From: a virus
Length of the DNA: 31,677 nucleotides
IMG/VR virus record: IMGVR_UViG_3300009428_004250
Span: 1-31,677 of that record
Strand: one strand, 5' to 3'
Shown here: piece by piece, positions 30,848 through 31,677 of the stretch
Layout: each line of letters opens with the position of its first letter
Numbering within the stretch: the first letter of the stretch is position 1
The notes under the pieces: model-generated
What the model saw: only the letters and a program-made list of their open reading frames with translations
What the model was told of the DNA's origin: nothing
Databases searched by the model: none
Position numbers and translations under genes: made by a program

Positions 30848-31286
30848 TATTTTTATGTTCCTTGCCTTCGTTCTCTTTTCTCAATTGCGCCAATACGCTA
30901 GTAACCTTGCGGTTAACAGTTTGCCCTTTCATAACTGTTAAAACATTCTGTTCTGTCTTTGTTGTATCGGAAGCCAACATCTTTTGTAGTGTTTGCAATG
31001 CCTTCATATGACCGGCTAATGAAGTCATCATTGAATGTTTCTGATTGGCCCAACGCTGCACTTCGGAAGGTTTGGCGTTTTCACCGGGATAAGGGAATTC
31101 TCTATAATTGTTCACGTAATCCATAGTTTCGCGTAAGGCGAGTTTCCAACCTGCATTGATAATGGAATTGTAACGCTTTTGATCGGCTGTAAGTCGTTCT
31201 TTAGGAGTAACGGAATAATGTACATTCTTGTCAGTACGATTACGTTTTGGGCGATAGCCTTTAACTGGTTCTTCTTTTTCACTCAT
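30780..31286 (-). CDS. Probable small terminase subunit
   Basis: A 168-residue protein with a basic N-terminus (GYRPKRNRTDKNVHYSV), a helical middle (YNSIINAGWKLALRETMDYV, WANQKHSMMTSLAGHMKALQ, LQKMLA) and a very acidic tail (EDVKDEDSEEDSGSGDDE). The identification rests on its position directly upstream of the large terminase and a helical, basic-to-acidic layout; I do not see a diagnostic motif. The gene begins after a divergent control region with a 9-bp inverted repeat. Confidence 0.5.
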   Translation of the reverse strand: MSEKEEPVKGYRPKRNRTDKNVHYSVTPKERLTADQKRYNSIINAGWKLALRETMDYVNNYREFPYPGENAKPSEVQRWANQKHSMMTSLAGHMKALQTLQKMLASDTTKTEQNVLTVMKGQTVNRKVTSVLAQLRKENEGKEHKNNDYSEDVKDEDSEEDSGSGDDE

Positions 31287-31317
31287 TAATTAGTTTCTCA
31301 TTAAGTTAGGTTATCTA

Positions 31318-31348
31318 TATTTAGCTAATGCAGCAATTGAGCTAAATA
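31318..31348. promoter_or_regulatory. Inverted repeat in divergent control region
   Basis: TATTTAGCT and AGCTAAATA (9 bp, 13-base spacer) lie in the 88 bases between the divergent probable small terminase gene and the last gene. Half-site spacing is close to two helical turns, typical of a dimeric operator. A TTAAGTTAGG copy lies just to its left. Confidence 0.45.
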
Positions 31349-31374
31349 ATAGGTACGAAACAAGGGTAAAGTTA

Positions 31375-31677
31375 ATGGCGGGATGGACTGATTTCTTAAA
31401 AGTTATGTTCGATAATATGTGGAAGGCAATGATATTTGTAACGTTCGCAATGATTATCGTTTTATTCGGTTTGCATGTAGTCGGATGGGTTGATTACTAT
31501 TTCCGCTGTGAGAAGTGCGGTTTGATTTTAGAAAAGAGATTTTTTCTAGAAGATCAGGCAATGCTACCCCTTAACGATGGCCCAATAGTAACCATCGTTT
31601 TCTTTCCTAATAAGGAAGATGATAGTTCCTTAAAATTGAGGGAACCTAAGTTTGCCTATCGCTTCCGACAGGACTGA
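31375..31677 (+). CDS. Membrane protein with CxxC, function unknown
   Basis: A complete 100-residue product: a short N-terminal part, a strong membrane helix (MIFVTFAMIIVLFGLHVVGW), then RCEKCGLILE with a single CxxC, and a polar tail (FAYRFRQD). The CxxC could be half of a zinc ribbon or a redox pair. It is divergent from the terminase operon and its stop is the last base of the window. No family recognised. It could be a lysis, superinfection-exclusion or accessory protein, but nothing in the sequence decides this. Confidence 0.6.
   Translation: MAGWTDFLKVMFDNMWKAMIFVTFAMIIVLFGLHVVGWVDYYFRCEKCGLILEKRFFLEDQAMLPLNDGPIVTIVFFPNKEDDSSLKLREPKFAYRFRQD

Larger units (their letters stand above)
724..31677. 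mobile_element. T7-type podovirus prophage-like element, left end and most virion genes
   Basis: From base 724 onward GC content falls sharply and nearly all recognisable genes belong to a short-tailed phage: portal, scaffold, capsid, tail tubes, internal core proteins, spike and terminase. The left edge lies inside ridA. The right edge is not reached, since the last gene ends on the last base. No integrase, transposase, RNA polymerase or DNA polymerase is visible, so the mode of insertion cannot be read from this window. A chimeric assembly joining phage and host reads at base 724 cannot be excluded from sequence alone. Confidence 0.85.

Noticed and set aside
724-31677. CRISPR array, insertion sequence or tRNA genes
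   Set aside because: I saw no regularly spaced repeats of 25-40 bases, no transposase and no cloverleaf in the window.

Overview
The window starts in the GC-rich chromosome of a bacterium. Composition, an RTX protein and a RidA protein suggest an alphaproteobacterium, but this is inference. At about base 724 it passes abruptly into a much AT-richer prophage-like element that fills the rest of the window. The left junction cuts the host ridA gene after codon 54. The right end of the element is not in the window.

The element carries an almost complete set of virion genes of the T7 (short-tailed podovirus) type: portal, scaffold, tail tubes A and B, gp13-like protein, gp14-like and gp15-like core proteins, a gp16-like region split over two reading frames, a T7-type spike, and large and probable small terminase. 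They are in a non-T7 order and on both strands. The major capsid gene lies apart from the portal and scaffold and beside a diverged second capsid-like gene. No phage RNA polymerase, DNA polymerase, integrase, repressor or classical endolysin is visible. The only replication protein is a fused primase-helicase of archaeo-eukaryotic primase type.

Layout: 1-723 host; 837-7137 minus-strand nuclease, scaffold, Bbp19-like, portal and tail genes; 7225-8997 the two capsid genes, each followed by a minus-strand terminator; 9013-10869 an operon of small genes, several too short for routine calling, including an Acb2/Tad1-like cyclic-nucleotide sponge (anti-CBASS or anti-Thoeris) and three tiny membrane proteins; 10870-11768 a structured, iteron-bearing non-coding region that could be the origin; 11769-12146 a secreted Rap1a/Tai-like protein; 12208-14865 primase-helicase with a structured leader; 15165-16411 small unknown genes; 16490-17035 HNH endonuclease; 17066-28560 plus-strand virion core, spike and accessory genes; 28625-31286 minus-strand DUF6641-like protein and terminases; 31375-31677 a membrane zinc-ribbon-like protein.

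Most striking non-genic signal: the hexamer CCTGGG occurs 20 times on the plus strand of the element, and I found no copy of its reverse complement, regardless of gene direction. This fits evasion of a type III restriction enzyme, a Chi-like or nick-site role, or a polar replication or packaging mark. Short GC-rich islands inside otherwise AT-rich genes are a second unexplained pattern. Gene starts and stops commonly overlap as TAATG, indicating translational coupling.
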